A stretch of 64,000 nucleotides of DNA from Flavonifractor sp. AGMB03687 (GTDB taxonomy: Bacteria; Bacillota; Clostridia; Oscillospirales; Oscillospiraceae). Positions within the stretch are counted from its first letter, which is position 1, and the number at the start of each line of letters is the position of its first letter. The stretch is taken from the NCBI RefSeq assembly GCF_017811815.1, contig NZ_JADKZI010000009.1, forward strand, positions 21,311 to 85,310, in the 5' to 3' direction. Under the pieces are notes generated by a model. It worked only from the letters and a program-made list of their open reading frames with translations, was not told the origin of the DNA and ran no database searches. Position numbers and translations under genes: made by a program. Positions 52,485 to 61,491 of the stretch are shown here, in pieces.

Positions 52485-54623
52485 TTATCGGTCCATCAGC
52501 TGATAGAGCATGACCACCGCCTCCAGCCGGGTGGCGGTGCGGTTGGGGAGGAAGCGGCCCGCGGCGTCCCCCTGGACCATGCCCAGGCCCTGGGCGATGG
52601 CGGCGTAGCCGTAGTACCCCTCCGGGATGTCTCCCCGGTCGGTAAAGGTACACTGGAAGATGCCGGGGATAACAGCGGCATTGCCGTAGCCACCCCAGTC
52701 CAGCAGCACCTTTGTCAGCTCGGCCCGGGTCACCGGCTTGTCGTCCTGCCGCTGGCTGCGGGTGATGAGGCCCATGGACACCGCCTGGTCATACACCTGG
52801 TCAGCGGCGTCCTCCTGGCTCAGGTCGGCCAGATAGCCCCGGGTACTCACCATCAGGGCCATCAGGTCCAGCTGGGTCAGTTCCTTGCCCGGCTCCAGCT
52901 TGCCGCCCAGCCAGCCGATGCCGTAGGAGGCCAGGGTCTCGGCCTGGGTCTTGCCCCAGCTGCCCGCCAGATCGGAGTAGGTGGGCCGGTCGGTATGGGT
53001 GCTCACCGGCTTCACGGGCTGGCCGGTCTTGGCGTCGATACCCAGCAGGGACTGATCCCGCTCCAGGGTGCAGCCCAGCTCCAGGCCCATCAGGTAGGTG
53101 TAGCCCCGGGCGATGAGGTCCTGATACTGGCTGCCGTAGCGGTCCAGTCGACGGGGCACGGCGGTGTAGCCAGGGGTCACCGTATAGGTGGCAAACCAGG
53201 CGTCCAGAGCGGCCTGCTCCGTAATCACCCCGGCGGGGTCGTCAAAGGTAGGGGCGCTGTCAAAGCTGCGGGACAGCCGCAGGATGGTGCCGTCGGCGCT
53301 GTCCACCCCCACGGTAATGGAGTTGGTGGGGTAGAAGTAGCCGTTGACCTTCTGGGCGAAGGTGAAGACGTGGACCCGATCGCCCTCCCCGGCGGGGGTG
53401 CTCTCATACAGGGCACAGCACTTCCACTGCTCCCCCCACAGGGATGCCAGGAAATCCTCCGCCGTCTTCTGGGCGGTCTGCTGGCTGACAGCGGGGGTAT
53501 AATCCTCCTCCGTCCAGGCGTAGCCCGAGGCGCTCAGCAGGGCCCCGGTCTTGCCGTCCAGGGTGATGGTGCGGCTGGAGCTTCCCTCCTGGTCCCGGGT
53601 GTAGCGCAGGGTGGCTTTTACTTCGCCGCTCTCCCGGTTCAGCTGATAGGAGCAGCTGTACAGGGTCCAGCTATCCAGCTTCAGCGCGGCAAAGGTGCGG
53701 GCCTTCTTGTCCAGGTCCTCCTTGGACCACACCCCGGCCATCTGGGCAATGCCCTCCTGCTCCACGTCGGTGAGGGAGTTGCTGCCGTCCCCGCTCTCAG
53801 CGCCGCCGGAAGCCGCGTTGTCCCCTTCGCCCTTCTCCAGCTCCTGATACAGCTGGGTCAGGTTGACCAGCTCCCCGGTGGCGGCGTCCACATAGTAGTT
53901 GTCGCCGTACACCGGCACATAGCGCAGCACCGCCCGGCCGGGATCGCTCTCATCGGGCACATATTCCAGCTTCAGCTTCAAGGTGCCCTTCAGCAGGGAG
54001 GAGGCCTTGTCCGCCATGTCGCCATAGGGGGCGGGGTCGATGGGCTCGTTCAGATAGGTCTGGTACAGGTCGTCCCGCTGGTAGCCCACCACGGTACCGT
54101 CCCGGGTGTCCACCTCCACCCACACGCCGATGGGGGAGGGCAGGCCGTAGAGCAGCAGCTGAGCCTGGAAGCCGTAGGTTCTGGCCCCCACCTGGCCATT
54201 CTCCTCCTGGGCCGTCAGCTTGACGCTCTCCGGGGCGTGGAGCACCTGGTCGGCAAAGGCCTGGGCATAGGGCAGGGCCTCCGCCCGGCTCAGGGTGGGG
54301 AAGGCGGTGGTGCTGTCGCTGTCCGTGGGGTAGGCGTAGCTCTCCTCCCGCCGCAGGTCGTAGGAGTAGATGGTGCCGTCCTCACCGGCCTCCACCCGGA
54401 GGGTCTCCCCCTCCTTCTCCCAGTTCAGGGTCCAGTACGTGTTAAACTCGTTTTCTGTGAGGTCGCCGTAGAATTTGGTGTAGGAGTCTCCGATGTTCAG
54501 CTGCTCCTTCACCGCCTGGGTCACCTGGGTCATCCGTTGGTCCGTGGGATCGGCAGCCGCCGCAGGCAGGGCCAGAGCCACCGCCAGCACCGCCGCCAGC
54601 AGGGCGCGCGCAGTCCGTTTCAT
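52485..54623 (-). CDS. Secreted YcdB-like/S-layer homology protein
   Basis: A 712-residue precursor with a signal peptide (MKRTARALLAAVLAVALALP, then AAA cleavage near residue 24). Residues about 30-550 contain two similar halves of the YcdB/YcdC type (repeat blocks with GYFYPTNSITVGVDSADGTILRL and, earlier, PSPIGVWVEVDTRDGTVVGY). The C-terminal 150 residues hold SLH-like repeats (DRPTYSDLAGSWGKTQAETLASYGI, VTRAELTKVLLD, TATRLEAVVMLYQLMDR) that bind wall polysaccharide. It therefore sits on the cell surface. ATG 54623 follows AAAGGAGG. Confidence 0.85.
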   Translation of the reverse strand: MKRTARALLAAVLAVALALPAAAADPTDQRMTQVTQAVKEQLNIGDSYTKFYGDLTENEFNTYWTLNWEKEGETLRVEAGEDGTIYSYDLRREESYAYPTDSDSTTAFPTLSRAEALPYAQAFADQVLHAPESVKLTAQEENGQVGARTYGFQAQLLLYGLPSPIGVWVEVDTRDGTVVGYQRDDLYQTYLNEPIDPAPYGDMADKASSLLKGTLKLKLEYVPDESDPGRAVLRYVPVYGDNYYVDAATGELVNLTQLYQELEKGEGDNAASGGAESGDGSNSLTDVEQEGIAQMAGVWSKEDLDKKARTFAALKLDSWTLYSCSYQLNRESGEVKATLRYTRDQEGSSSRTITLDGKTGALLSASGYAWTEEDYTPAVSQQTAQKTAEDFLASLWGEQWKCCALYESTPAGEGDRVHVFTFAQKVNGYFYPTNSITVGVDSADGTILRLSRSFDSAPTFDDPAGVITEQAALDAWFATYTVTPGYTAVPRRLDRYGSQYQDLIARGYTYLMGLELGCTLERDQSLLGIDAKTGQPVKPVSTHTDRPTYSDLAGSWGKTQAETLASYGIGWLGGKLEPGKELTQLDLMALMVSTRGYLADLSQEDAADQVYDQAVSMGLITRSQRQDDKPVTRAELTKVLLDWGGYGNAAVIPGIFQCTFTDRGDIPEGYYGYAAIAQGLGMVQGDAAGRFLPNRTATRLEAVVMLYQLMDR

Positions 54624-54708
54624 AGGGTTTCCTCCTTTGCACAAATCTTCCTACTCGGTTAGACGAAGGGAAAACCAAAAGGTTTCCATGAAAAAGAAAA
54701 AATTCCGC

Positions 54709-54737
54709 TTGCTTTTCTCGAACATATGTTGTATACT
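54709..54737 (+). promoter_or_regulatory. Promoter upstream of the small membrane protein gene
   Basis: TTGCTT at 54709-54714, TATACT at 54732-54737, spacer 17 nt. LexA-like box 1 lies within the spacer. Confidence 0.65.
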
Positions 54738-54756
54738 CAACTCGAACGAAAGTTCT
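54719..54756. promoter_or_regulatory. Two LexA/DinR-like boxes
   Basis: CGAACATATGTTGT at 54719-54732 and CGAACGAAAGTTCT at 54743-54756. The Bacillus-type SOS box is CGAAC-N4-GTTC-like; box 2 has the full GAAC-N4-GTTC core and box 1 all but one base. Their position over the -10/-35 region and the start point fits repression. Confidence 0.6.
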
Positions 54757-54889
54757 AGAACAATAACCGGGAACTTTTTGCCCCTCTGCTCCGTCAGAAG
54801 GACAACCTGATCCTTGGATAGTACGTTTTATGGGACAATGGACCCGCTATACTGGGGTCAAACGCCGGAACAACAGGAGGGACAGCGGT

Positions 54890-55228
54890 ATGGAGACCAT
54901 GTTTATCAATCTGGACGCCAGACGGGTGACCATCAGCGGGTGTGAGATGGATCAGAAGGCCTGCGTAGGCCAGGAGACGGTGTGCTATACCGTTCTGCCC
55001 CGGCGGAAGGAGCCGGTGCGCACCACCGGGAAGGTGCTGGACTTTGAGGCCTGCCGCCGGGCCCTGGAGGAGACCCCGGAGGAGGCGCCCCGTATGGAAC
55101 GCCCCGCCCCGGCGGAAGAGGAGGCCCCCCGCCGCCGGCTGGACCTGGTGCTGGCCGCGGACATCGCCGCGTCGGTAGGCGTGCTGCTCCTGGTGGCCGC
55201 CGTGGCGGTGCGCTTTTTCCTGGGATAA
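54890..55228 (+). CDS. Small C-terminally anchored membrane protein, possibly SOS-controlled
   Basis: The 112-residue protein starts at ATG 54890 (METMFINLDARRVTISG) after AGGAGGG. Residues 1-60 are mixed with two or three cysteines, 60-88 a Glu/Pro/Ala/Arg-rich linker, and 90-111 one hydrophobic membrane segment at the very C-terminus. No family is recognised. The promoter has two LexA-like boxes, so the gene may belong to the SOS response, where small membrane proteins such as YneA stop cell division. YneA has an N-terminal anchor and LysM domain, so any likeness is in role only and is inference. Confidence 0.7.
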   Translation: METMFINLDARRVTISGCEMDQKACVGQETVCYTVLPRRKEPVRTTGKVLDFEACRRALEETPEEAPRMERPAPAEEEAPRRRLDLVLAADIAASVGVLLLVAAVAVRFFLG

Positions 55229-55232
55229 GAAA

Positions 55233-55264
55233 AAAAGCAGGACATCCATGGATGTCCTGCTTTT
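55233..55264. terminator. Terminator after the small membrane protein gene
   Basis: A perfect 15-bp stem (55233-55247 with 55250-55264) ends in TTTT. Confidence 0.92.
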
Positions 55265-55275
55265 CTTGCAGAAGA

Positions 55276-55318
55276 GAAAAAAGAAACAGCACTCCATTTG
55301 GAGTGCTGTTTCTTTTTT
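55276..55318 (-). terminator. Terminator of tRNA-Gly
   Basis: A 14-bp perfect stem (55282-55295 with 55300-55313) with T-runs on both strands, just after the tRNA 3' end. Confidence 0.9.
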
Positions 55319-55319
55319 C

Positions 55320-55395
55320 TGGAGCAGGTGACGAGGCTCGAACTCGCTACCTCCACCTTGGCAAGGTGGCGCTCTACCAGATGAGCTACACCTGC
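55320..55395 (-). tRNA. tRNA-Gly with GCC anticodon, CCA encoded
   Basis: 76 nt on the minus strand. Acceptor arms GCAGGTG and CACCTGC pair perfectly, the anticodon stem CACCT/AGGTG encloses TTGCCAA, i.e. anticodon GCC, the T arm has GTTCGAG, and CCA is in the gene. Confidence 0.97.
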
Positions 55396-55409
55396 AAGCG
55401 ACGGATGTC

Positions 55410-55438
55410 ATTATAGCAATCCATGCCGCTAATGTCAA
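55410..55438 (-). promoter_or_regulatory. Consensus promoter of tRNA-Gly
   Basis: On the minus strand TTGACA (plus 55433-55438), 17-nt spacer, TATAAT (plus 55410-55415), 15 nt before the tRNA 5' end. Confidence 0.95.
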
Positions 55439-55469
55439 GGGTAATTTTCGATTTTTTTATTTTTTCTTT

Positions 55470-56522
55470 TCAGGCCTCCTGGCCCTCCCACTGATAGCCC
55501 ATCTCGGTCATCTGAGCGGCGGTATAGGTCCGGTTGGTGCTGCGGCTCAGATCCACCCACACGGTGGCTCCGTTGCGCACCACCTGGTTGAAGAACCGGG
55601 GTTCCCCCTGGAAGGTGCCCTCCACGATGTCGCTCTCCAGCCGCAAGCCGTCGCACAGCAGCTGGAAGGCCAGGGCCAAACCCTCGTGGTTGGCCCCCTT
55701 GCCCACCAGGGCGTCCCAGGCGGTGGCGCCCCCCTGGGCGCTCACCTTCACCGCGCCGGGCAGGGCCTCCATCAGCAGGTCCAGCCGGCGGGTCTCGATC
55801 TGATAGCGGATGGGGGAGAGGATGGTCTCCGCCTTCTCCTGAAGCTCCTGGCTCTGGCGCTTGAGGGCGGCGGACTCCTGGGGATAGTCCAGCAGGATCT
55901 CCACGATGCGCTGGGTGCCGGTCTCCGGGTAGAGGGTGACGGTACACTCGGGCATGCCCAGAGCCGCGGCAGGGGTGTCGTAATAGGCCTGACGCACCTG
56001 TTCCTTCACCGTGTCGGCGTCGCCGGTGAAGTAGCCAACCCGCAGGGCCAGCTCGGTCTTAAAGGAGGACAGAGCCTGGGCCGCCTCCTCCCGGATGGCG
56101 CTGGTGCCGGTGATGTTCACCAGGGAGCTGATCTGGTCCAGGGTGCGCTTGTAGGAGATGGTGATGGTGGCCTCATAGGTGGTGAGGATGGTGGTGTAGT
56201 CGTTCTTGATGAAGTCCACGGCGTAGGCCCCCAGGGGGTCGTCCTTGGCCACTTCCAGGCAGGCCCGGTTCAGGTCCTCCTCCACGTCGCCGTTGTAGTC
56301 GGTGAGCTGGATGACTCCCTCCTCCATGCCCTGGGTGACGAAAAAGAGCACGCCGTTGACTAGTTCGGAGTAGGTGCTGGCCTTGACGGTGGAGGAGTCC
56401 TCCCCCAGCACCGGCTGCTCGGTATGGGGCTCCACCACGGTGTAGGAGGAGCCGCTCAGAGAGACGCAGCCCGACAAAAGCAGGCTCAGGCACAGCGCCA
56501 GGGCCGGTATCCGCTTGTTCAC
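55470..56522 (-). CDS. Lipoprotein with degenerate transglutaminase-like C-terminus
   Basis: A 350-residue lipoprotein: signal peptide with lipobox LLSGC (Cys19), a mostly helical middle with few motifs, and a C-terminal 90-residue part that resembles transglutaminase-like domains (ANHEGLALAFQLLCDGLRLESDIVEGTFQGEPRFFNQVV..G.TVWVDLSRS). The usual catalytic Cys at the GxC..YA position appears to be replaced (NHEGLA), so it may bind rather than cleave. GTG 56522 start. The downstream neighbour is tRNA-Gly; the upstream LUD gene ends 19 nt before the start. Confidence 0.7.
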   Translation of the reverse strand: MNKRIPALALCLSLLLSGCVSLSGSSYTVVEPHTEQPVLGEDSSTVKASTYSELVNGVLFFVTQGMEEGVIQLTDYNGDVEEDLNRACLEVAKDDPLGAYAVDFIKNDYTTILTTYEATITISYKRTLDQISSLVNITGTSAIREEAAQALSSFKTELALRVGYFTGDADTVKEQVRQAYYDTPAAALGMPECTVTLYPETGTQRIVEILLDYPQESAALKRQSQELQEKAETILSPIRYQIETRRLDLLMEALPGAVKVSAQGGATAWDALVGKGANHEGLALAFQLLCDGLRLESDIVEGTFQGEPRFFNQVVRNGATVWVDLSRSTNRTYTAAQMTEMGYQWEGQEA

Positions 56523-56541
56523 AGGCTGCCCCTCCTTTCTC

Positions 56542-57132
56542 TTAAAAGCCCAGGTCCTCGTCCACCAGTACGATCTCGGTGCGGCCGATGCCGCTGGAGG
56601 CCTCCCACAGCACCAGCATGCCCCGGCACAGCCGCTCGGGACTGCTGCAGTCGTAGCACTTGTCCCCCTTGACGGCGCAGGGGGTCTTCCGCTGGAGGCG
56701 GATGGCGTTCTTGGGGGAGGCCACGTTGCGGGCCCGCCATACCGCCCCGTCATAGTCGGGGGCCAGCTTGTTGCGGCCCACCACGAAGTAGACCTCCTCA
56801 TGGCCGAAGACGGTAGAGGCAATGCGGTTGCCCACCCCGTCGATGTTGACGATCTCACCGGTCTCCGCCAGGCCGTTCACCGAGGACAGGTAGACCTGGG
56901 TAAAGGCGGCATCCTCCTTGCGGCTGCCCTCCCAGTGGGAAACCACGGTGTTGTGGGTCTTGAGCGGGTCAAAGAGCCCCATCTCCCGGATGCTCACCGA
57001 GCCGCCCACACCGATGGTCTTGCCGTCCAGCTTGCCGTCCAGATAGTCCACGGCCTCCGCCGCGGTGGCAAAGCAGGTGACCGCATAGCCGCGCTTCTCC
57101 AGATTGGCCTTTACCTTGGTGAAATCCGTCAT
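56542..57132 (-). CDS. LUD-domain lactate utilization-type protein
   Basis: A 196-residue protein of the LUD (DUF162) family: TIGVGGSVSIREMGLF, GRNKLAPDYDGAVWRARNVASPKNAIRLQRKTPC, and a CYDCSSPERLC cysteine group. LutC/LutB relatives take part in lactate oxidation, but single short LUD proteins are of unknown role. I chose ATG 57132 (MTDFTKVKAN) after AAGGATGG. It lies between YitT and the lipoprotein gene on the same strand. Confidence 0.88.
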   Translation of the reverse strand: MTDFTKVKANLEKRGYAVTCFATAAEAVDYLDGKLDGKTIGVGGSVSIREMGLFDPLKTHNTVVSHWEGSRKEDAAFTQVYLSSVNGLAETGEIVNIDGVGNRIASTVFGHEEVYFVVGRNKLAPDYDGAVWRARNVASPKNAIRLQRKTPCAVKGDKCYDCSSPERLCRGMLVLWEASSGIGRTEIVLVDEDLGF

Positions 57133-57160
57133 AGAAACCATCCTTTCTCTGTGGAGGCGA

Positions 57161-58027
57161 TCAGATGTCGTTCTTGTTGTAGGTGCGGAAGCCCTCGCCC
57201 AGTACGTCGTGGGCGTCGCACACGATGAGGAAGGCCCGGGGATCGATCTCGTTGACCTTCTCCTTCAGGGGCACGATCTCCTTCTGCTTGAAGGCCACCA
57301 TCAGCACCTTCTTCTCGTCGCCGGAGTAGGCGCCCTCGCCGTGGAGGATGGTGGCGCCCCGGTCCATGGCAATCACCGCGTCGGTGATCTCCTTGCAGCG
57401 GTCACTGATGATATAGGCCACCTTGGAGCTGTCCAGGCCGTAGAGCACGGTGTCCATCACCTTGGTGGTGATATAGAGGGACACAATGCCGTACAGGGCG
57501 GTCTCCACCTTGCCAAAGGCCATGGCGGCCAGGGCGATGACGATGAAGTCGGGGATGAGCACCAGGGTGCCCATGGGCAGCCAGGCAAACTTCAGCTTGA
57601 GCAGCCGGGCGATGAGGTCGGTACCGCCGGTGGTGGCGCCCTTGGAGAACACCAGGCCGATGCCCAGACCCAGCAGGGCTCCGCCGAAGATGGAGGCCAG
57701 CATGGTATCCATGGGCGGGAACTGGTAGATCATGTTCATCACGTCGATGGCAAAGGAGCTGAAGGTCATGGCGTACAGGGAGGACACCAGCAGGTGGCCG
57801 CCGATATACTTCCAGCCCAGGAAGAACAGGGGGACGTTCATCACAAAGACGGTGGTGCCCACCGGCAGGACGGGGATGATGGCGTTGAGCACCTGGCCCA
57901 GGCCGGTGAGGCCGCCCATGGCCACCAGGTTGGGGGCGTAGAAGATGTTATAGGCCAAGGCATAGAGCAGGGAACCCAGCGTGATGATGGCATAGCTCTT
58001 CACGTAATAGCTTACAGTGTGTTTCAA
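57161..58027 (-). CDS. YitT family membrane protein (DUF161 with DUF2179)
   Basis: The 288-residue protein has five or six membrane segments in the first 195 residues (YALAYNIFYAPNLVAMGGLTGLGQVL, FSKGATTGGTDLIARLL) and a C-terminal cytoplasmic DUF2179 domain (YIISDRCKEITDAVI.MDRGATILHGEGAYSG). Length and layout match YitT family members; the transported compound is unknown. The start is TTG 58027 after GAGGAAT. Confidence 0.9.
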   Translation of the reverse strand: MKHTVSYYVKSYAIITLGSLLYALAYNIFYAPNLVAMGGLTGLGQVLNAIIPVLPVGTTVFVMNVPLFFLGWKYIGGHLLVSSLYAMTFSSFAIDVMNMIYQFPPMDTMLASIFGGALLGLGIGLVFSKGATTGGTDLIARLLKLKFAWLPMGTLVLIPDFIVIALAAMAFGKVETALYGIVSLYITTKVMDTVLYGLDSSKVAYIISDRCKEITDAVIAMDRGATILHGEGAYSGDEKKVLMVAFKQKEIVPLKEKVNEIDPRAFLIVCDAHDVLGEGFRTYNKNDI

Positions 58028-58054
58028 GGATAATTCCTCATTTCTCTCGCAGAA

Positions 58055-60298
58055 TCACAGCAGGCTGATCTGTTCTTCGCCCCGGTCCTCCTCCTTCAGC
58101 AGGGCGCCTGCCACCGGCAGGGACCGTGCCCGGTACCGGGCGGCGTTGACGATGGTGGTGTCCGCCAGGGGGCGGGCGCTCTCCACCTTCCACTTGGGCT
58201 TGAGGGTCATGACGTTGACGCCCTGGGTGGAGCGGGTGGTCTTGGGGGTGAGGGCGGCGGTGTGGAACACCAGGCAGCGGCCCTCGGTGGAGGTGACGGC
58301 CACCTCCAGGTCCTCCTTGATGTGGAGGGCGGCGGCCAGGGGAGACTTGTCGGAGTAGGCGCCGGTGAGCTTCTTCCGCTTGGTCTGGGTCTGGTAGGCG
58401 GCCACCTCCACCCGGGCCACCTTGCCGTTCTCAAAGAAGAAGAGGATATGGCCGGAGTAGTCGCTGGTGAGGCAAGCCCACACGAAGCTCTCGCCGGGGT
58501 CCATGCCCAGCTTGGTGGGCAAAAAGTCGCCCAGCACGCTGGCCTTGGCGTCGTCGAACTCGCTGAGGGGGGCCTTGTAGCACTGCTGCTTGTCGGTGAA
58601 CACCAGCAGCATGTCCCGGTTGCTGCCCTCCCAGTACAGGTAGGGGCCGTCCCCCTCCTTGTACTTCTGCTCGCTGCTCATGCGGAGGGACTGGGGGGTG
58701 ATCTTCTTGAAGTAGCCCTCCTTGGAGCAGAAGACGTGGACGGCGTAGTCGGGGGTCTCGTCCTCCTCCTCCAGAGCGCCGGCGGCCTGATAGTCGTAGA
58801 TGATCTCGGTGCGCCGAGGGGCGGCAAACTTCTTCTTCACCGCCGAGAGTTCCTGGGAAATGATCTTCTTGATGCGGCCGGGGTTGTTGACGATGTCCTG
58901 GAGGTCGGCGATCTCCTCCTCCAGTCCGGCCACCTCCTCAATGCGCTTGAGGATGTATTCCTTGTTGATGTTGCGAAGCTTGATGTCGGCTACATATTCC
59001 GCCTGGATGTTGTCGATGCCGAAGCCGATCATCAGGTTGGGCACCACCTCGGCGTCCTCTTCGGTCTCCCGGATGATCTTGATGGCCCGGTCGATGTCCA
59101 GCAGGATCTTTTTCAGGCCCTTCAGCAGGTGGAGCTTCTCCTGCTTCTTCTTCATCACGTGGTAGGTGCGGCGGCGCACGCCGTCCATCCGCCAGGCGGT
59201 CCACTCCTCCAGAATGGCGCCCACGCCCATGACCCGGGGCATACCAGCGATGAGGATGTTGAAGTTGCAGGAGCAGGCGTCCTGGAGGGTGGTGGACTTG
59301 AACAGCTTGGCCATCAGCTTGTCCGGGTCGGTGCCACGCTTGAGATCGATGGTGATTTTCAGGCCGTTCAGGTCGGTCTCATCCCGCATGTCGGCGATCT
59401 CTTTGATCTTGCCCGCCTTGATGAGCTCGGCCACCTTGTCCATGATGGCCTCCACCGTGGTGGTGTAGGGGATCTCGTACACCTCGATGAGGTTCTCGCT
59501 CTTGAGGTAGCGCCACCGGGCCCGCACCTGGAAGGAGCCGCGGCCGGTGTCGTAAATCTGCTTTAAGGCGGCCTCGTCGTACAGCAGCTCGCCGCCGGTG
59601 GGGAAGTCGGGGGCCTTCAGATACTCCATCAGGTTGACGTTGGGGTTCTTGAGGAAGGCCGCCGTGGCGTCACACACCTCTCCCAGGTTGAAGCCGCACA
59701 GGTTGGAGGCCATGCCCACGGCGATGCCCTGGTTGGCGCTCACCAGTACGTTGGGGAAGGTGGTGGGCAGCAGGGTGGGCTCCTTCATGGAGCCGTCGTA
59801 GTTATCTACAAAGTCCACCGTGTCCTGGTCGATGTCCCGGAAGAGCTCGGCGCAGATGGGGTCCAGCCGCACCTCGGTGTAACGGCTGGCGGCCCAGGCC
59901 ATGTCCCGGGAGTACACCTTACCGAAGTTGCCCTTGGAGTCCACCAGGGGGTGGAGCAGAGCGCCGTAGCCCCGGGAAAGACGCACCATGGTGTCGTAGA
60001 TGGCGGCGTCGCCGTGGGGGTTGAGCTTCATGGTCTGGCCCACCACGTTGGCGCTCTTGGTGCGGTTGCCCCCCAGCAGATGCATCTGGTACATGGTGTA
60101 CAGCAGCTTGCGGTGGGAGGGCTTGAAGCCGTCGATCTCCGGGATGGCCCGGGAGACGATGACGCTCATGGCGTAGGGCATGTAGTTGAGCTCCAGGGTC
60201 TCGGTGATGGGCTGCTCCAGCACCTCGGGCCGCAGGCCCATCACGTTGGGGTTATTGACCTTTTTCGCCCCCTCCTCGGGGGTTCTTTTCTTAGCCAT
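58055..60298 (-). CDS. DNA topoisomerase IV/gyrase subunit A-like protein
   Basis: The 747-residue protein has the winged-helix breakage domain with active-site Tyr140 (AWAASRYTEVRL), the tower and coiled-coil domain, and a C-terminal beta-pinwheel region shorter and less regular than in GyrA (no clear GyrA box QRRGGKG). It fits the ParC-like clade of Clostridia. It works with the subunit B-like protein from 61492-63483; a diguanylate cyclase gene lies between the two. ATG 60298. Confidence 0.9.
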   Translation of the reverse strand: MAKKRTPEEGAKKVNNPNVMGLRPEVLEQPITETLELNYMPYAMSVIVSRAIPEIDGFKPSHRKLLYTMYQMHLLGGNRTKSANVVGQTMKLNPHGDAAIYDTMVRLSRGYGALLHPLVDSKGNFGKVYSRDMAWAASRYTEVRLDPICAELFRDIDQDTVDFVDNYDGSMKEPTLLPTTFPNVLVSANQGIAVGMASNLCGFNLGEVCDATAAFLKNPNVNLMEYLKAPDFPTGGELLYDEAALKQIYDTGRGSFQVRARWRYLKSENLIEVYEIPYTTTVEAIMDKVAELIKAGKIKEIADMRDETDLNGLKITIDLKRGTDPDKLMAKLFKSTTLQDACSCNFNILIAGMPRVMGVGAILEEWTAWRMDGVRRRTYHVMKKKQEKLHLLKGLKKILLDIDRAIKIIRETEEDAEVVPNLMIGFGIDNIQAEYVADIKLRNINKEYILKRIEEVAGLEEEIADLQDIVNNPGRIKKIISQELSAVKKKFAAPRRTEIIYDYQAAGALEEEDETPDYAVHVFCSKEGYFKKITPQSLRMSSEQKYKEGDGPYLYWEGSNRDMLLVFTDKQQCYKAPLSEFDDAKASVLGDFLPTKLGMDPGESFVWACLTSDYSGHILFFFENGKVARVEVAAYQTQTKRKKLTGAYSDKSPLAAALHIKEDLEVAVTSTEGRCLVFHTAALTPKTTRSTQGVNVMTLKPKWKVESARPLADTTIVNAARYRARSLPVAGALLKEEDRGEEQISLL

Positions 60299-60318
60299 GG
60301 TATCAATCCTTTGTTCGT

Positions 60319-61488
60319 CTAAACGGTGTTTTTCGCAGCCCGGCTGTCTGTTTTGGCCCGGTACATCCGGCTGTCCGCCACGCCAAGCAGCTCATCCAGC
60401 GCCCCGGCGTCGGCAGGGAAAGCGGCAGCGCCGCAGCTGAAGCCCAGGAAGGGGACCGCTGAATTGGCGGAAGGAACGGAGAAGCCCCGGATCTCCTCCA
60501 GCATGGCCTCGGCGCCCGGCTCTCCTTCCCACAAAAAGACAAATTCATCCCCCGCGATGCGGTAAAGGGTGCCCTGGTGGGAGAACTGCCCGGTAAACGC
60601 CCGGGCAAACCGTCGGAGATAGTCGTCTCCGGCCACATGGCCGTAGGTATCGTTGATGGATTTGAAGCGGTCCAGGTCGATAAAGGCGATGGCAAAGGGG
60701 CGTCCTCCGCTCACCAGCAGCTCCGCCTGTTCAAAAAAGGCCCTGCGGTTGTTCAGGCCGGTCAGCGCATCGGTGAGCGATTCCTGTTTGGTTTGGACCG
60801 CGTGCCGCCGGGCATGGGTCAGGCCGTAGAGAGCCTGGTACATCAGGGTGGTATTGACCGCCAATGTGCAGATCAGGGCCAGCTTTGCCGCCAGAGAATC
60901 CTCTTTCAGCAGCACCCAGTTTGCGCAAAAGGTCACCGCACAGGTGGATGCGCTGAGGCAAAAGAACATATTGCCCTTATTGGGCTGGTCATGGACGATG
61001 ACATAGAGCAGTCTTTCGTGCAGCAGCCGCAGAAAAAATCGCAGAGTCAGCAGATACACCACCGTCTGGATGATCAGCATGGCGATCATCTCCGCAGCTT
61101 CCGGAAAGAACTGGCCCAGATATTTGGAGAAGAGGTAGATCAGCATGGTGTAGGACCAGGACAGACACATCACCGACAGGGTGGTCTTGATGCCGTACCG
61201 GTAGAGGAAAAACAGCGGAATCAGGTAGAAGAAGCCGAGAAACACAAAAAAGCCCTCTCCGTATCCCGGCAGCGCAGCAAGGGTGACAGAACTGATCCCC
61301 ACCAGCAGCAAAGTGAACCCCGCCATGACGGGTACCACGATTTTGGCAGAGGCCTTGCGTTCCAAGCAGATGTGGCTGATATACAAATTGACGCACAGCA
61401 TTTCTAAAATCGTAAAAGCGGACAAATATTGTATGGGGTTCACCTCCCAGTGGTGCAAAGAAAGGCCGGTGTCCCACCCAGCAGGCAC
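60319..61488 (-). CDS. Membrane-bound GGDEF diguanylate cyclase
   Basis: The 389-residue protein has about seven membrane segments (to residue about 220) and a C-terminal GGDEF domain with TDALTGLNNRRAFF, FIDLDRFKSINDTYGHVAGD, and the loop RIAGDEF. The loop is AGDEF rather than GGDEF; such variants can be active. The start is uncertain: GTG 61488 lies right after the topoisomerase B gene but lacks a ribosome site, while GGAGGTG at 61441-61447 points to a start near 61434-61425 (an ATA or TTG). It is in one run with the two topoisomerase genes. Confidence 0.85.
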   Translation of the reverse strand: MPAGWDTGLSLHHWEVNPIQYLSAFTILEMLCVNLYISHICLERKASAKIVVPVMAGFTLLLVGISSVTLAALPGYGEGFFVFLGFFYLIPLFFLYRYGIKTTLSVMCLSWSYTMLIYLFSKYLGQFFPEAAEMIAMLIIQTVVYLLTLRFFLRLLHERLLYVIVHDQPNKGNMFFCLSASTCAVTFCANWVLLKEDSLAAKLALICTLAVNTTLMYQALYGLTHARRHAVQTKQESLTDALTGLNNRRAFFEQAELLVSGGRPFAIAFIDLDRFKSINDTYGHVAGDDYLRRFARAFTGQFSHQGTLYRIAGDEFVFLWEGEPGAEAMLEEIRGFSVPSANSAVPFLGFSCGAAAFPADAGALDELLGVADSRMYRAKTDSRAAKNTV

Positions 61489-61491
61489 TTC

